Assembly: GCA_026122225.1 (NCBI GenBank)
Contig: JANEZZ010001953.1
Span: forward strand, 2,046,001-2,110,000
Direction: 5' to 3'
Length of the DNA stretch: 64,000 nt
DNA from: Heloderma charlesbogerti
Taxonomy: Eukaryota > Chordata > Lepidosauria > Squamata > Helodermatidae
This document shows positions 63,285-64,000 of this stretch, piece after piece (within the stretch, counting starts at the first letter, position 1; each line of letters begins with the position of its first letter). A program made the position numbers and the translations under genes. A model generated the notes under the pieces. It had not been told where the DNA came from. It saw only the letters and a list, made by a program, of their open reading frames with translations, and did no database searches.

Positions 63285-64000
63285 TATCTATTACTGCTGT
63301 CTTTAGATAAACAGAGAGGGAATGGTTTCAAATCCAAGTGTGAAAAATGGTTAAGACACCCAATTGCAGAAAAAGTATTTTTAAAATTTATTTAAGTATG
63401 ACCAAAAAAAAAAAAAGACTCAGGGTGTTGCTTCATCACCTTGCATCAATATAAGAGAGAATTATTATAAATCATGTGTCAATGGTACTGGACTCACAAC
63501 CTTCCGTGAATGGCCAGTCATGTGTGCACAATAAATGCCTCATGGAGAAAGGATCTAAAACCTTTTGCACTGGGGCTTACTTCTGAGTGGACATTCATGA
63601 AATTGAGCTGTACTCTGCATACCTGGTGGGAAAATGTCCAAATTGTTAAGAACTACATTTGCTTACATGTGTGTATGTGCAGGTGCAACCCCTGGGCTGC
63701 AGCTGTGACCCTTGGAGCCAAGAAGGTTGTGCATCGTGCTCTAAAGATAGCTTTGCCGGCCAGCTCCTGCTAATCTGAGGCCTCTCATTCATGTTACGTC
63801 AGTACACTCCTGCTGATCCAGGCTTCCTCTCCTTGAATTTTATCCACCTGTGTGCACCCTGTTGGACTGCTGGTAATCAGGACAGTCTGACTCTAAGAAA
63901 ATTATTTTTTGAGCTCTGCATTTTGTCTTTGAGCTGCAGTCAAATTTCTTTGTAGCAGTAAGACTCTTACTGCTCAGTTAAATTAAAACATTATGTAGGC
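63285..64000. other. Intronic sequence, no gene recognised
   Basis: No exon of TANC2 or other gene could be identified. 'ggcttacttctgagtggacattcatg' near 63570 is a phrase common in reptile repeats. A poly-A run lies at about 63403-63416. Confidence 0.45.

Overview
The window is vertebrate nuclear DNA and looks like a squamate reptile (lizard or snake) intron landscape. There are no prokaryotic operons, and coding capacity is confined to short exons with GT/AG splice sites plus retrotransposon remains. The mix of a BovB-type RTE, several CR1s, L2s, old L1s, a DIRS-like fragment, a MIR-like tRNA SINE and many hAT/Harbinger-like MITEs is typical of lepidosaurs. The exact species cannot be read from the sequence.

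Host gene: one gene runs along the minus strand through most of the window. Seven consecutive coding exons (53106-52981, 42101-41820, 40591-40458, 38037-37806, 37683-37517, 29299-28692, 7264-7156) have compatible phases and join into about 552 uninterrupted codons. The protein is recognisable as the central STAND-type P-loop ATPase region of TANC2, a postsynaptic scaffold (TANC1 is the alternative). Walker A (GNIGFGKT) is in the second exon and the Walker B-like stretch ([10 protein letters not shown]) in the fifth. The N-terminal region and the ankyrin/TPR part lie outside the window. No other host gene was found.

Repeats by region. 0-7 kb: antisense CR1, a degenerate ~130-bp tandem repeat split by a hAT-like MITE with an 8-bp target duplication, a SINE fragment and another MITE. 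8.9-10.5 kb: a very long inverted repeat. 10.5-15.1 kb: a well preserved CR1, a decayed CR1 and L1 remnants. 17.6-25.2 kb: one L2 copy cut into three pieces by a MITE, a CR1 and an LTR element. 25.2-28.2 kb: more L2 and antisense CR1. 29.9-34.6 kb: a long decayed CR1 with ORF1 esterase remnants, a second hAT-like MITE and a CR1 tail. 34.7-37.1 kb: a DIRS-like fragment. 46.2-51.0 kb: a CR1 interrupted by a 3.2-kb BovB element with a perfect 10-bp target duplication. 53.4-56.1 kb: a small hAT MITE, two copies of an extraordinary nested palindrome (the larger ~460 bp) and a GC-rich 40-bp minisatellite. 56.1-62.3 kb: a truncated L2, a near-complete L2 and an L1 split by an AAGGG-TIR MITE.

I found no new multi-gene system. 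The most unusual structures are the nested palindromes at 53.6 and 55.4 kb, the 1.2-1.6-kb inverted repeat at 8.9-10.5 kb, and the stratified insertion histories that date the repeats relative to each other. Identifications of repeat families rest on recognition of protein motifs and terminal sequences, not on a database search.
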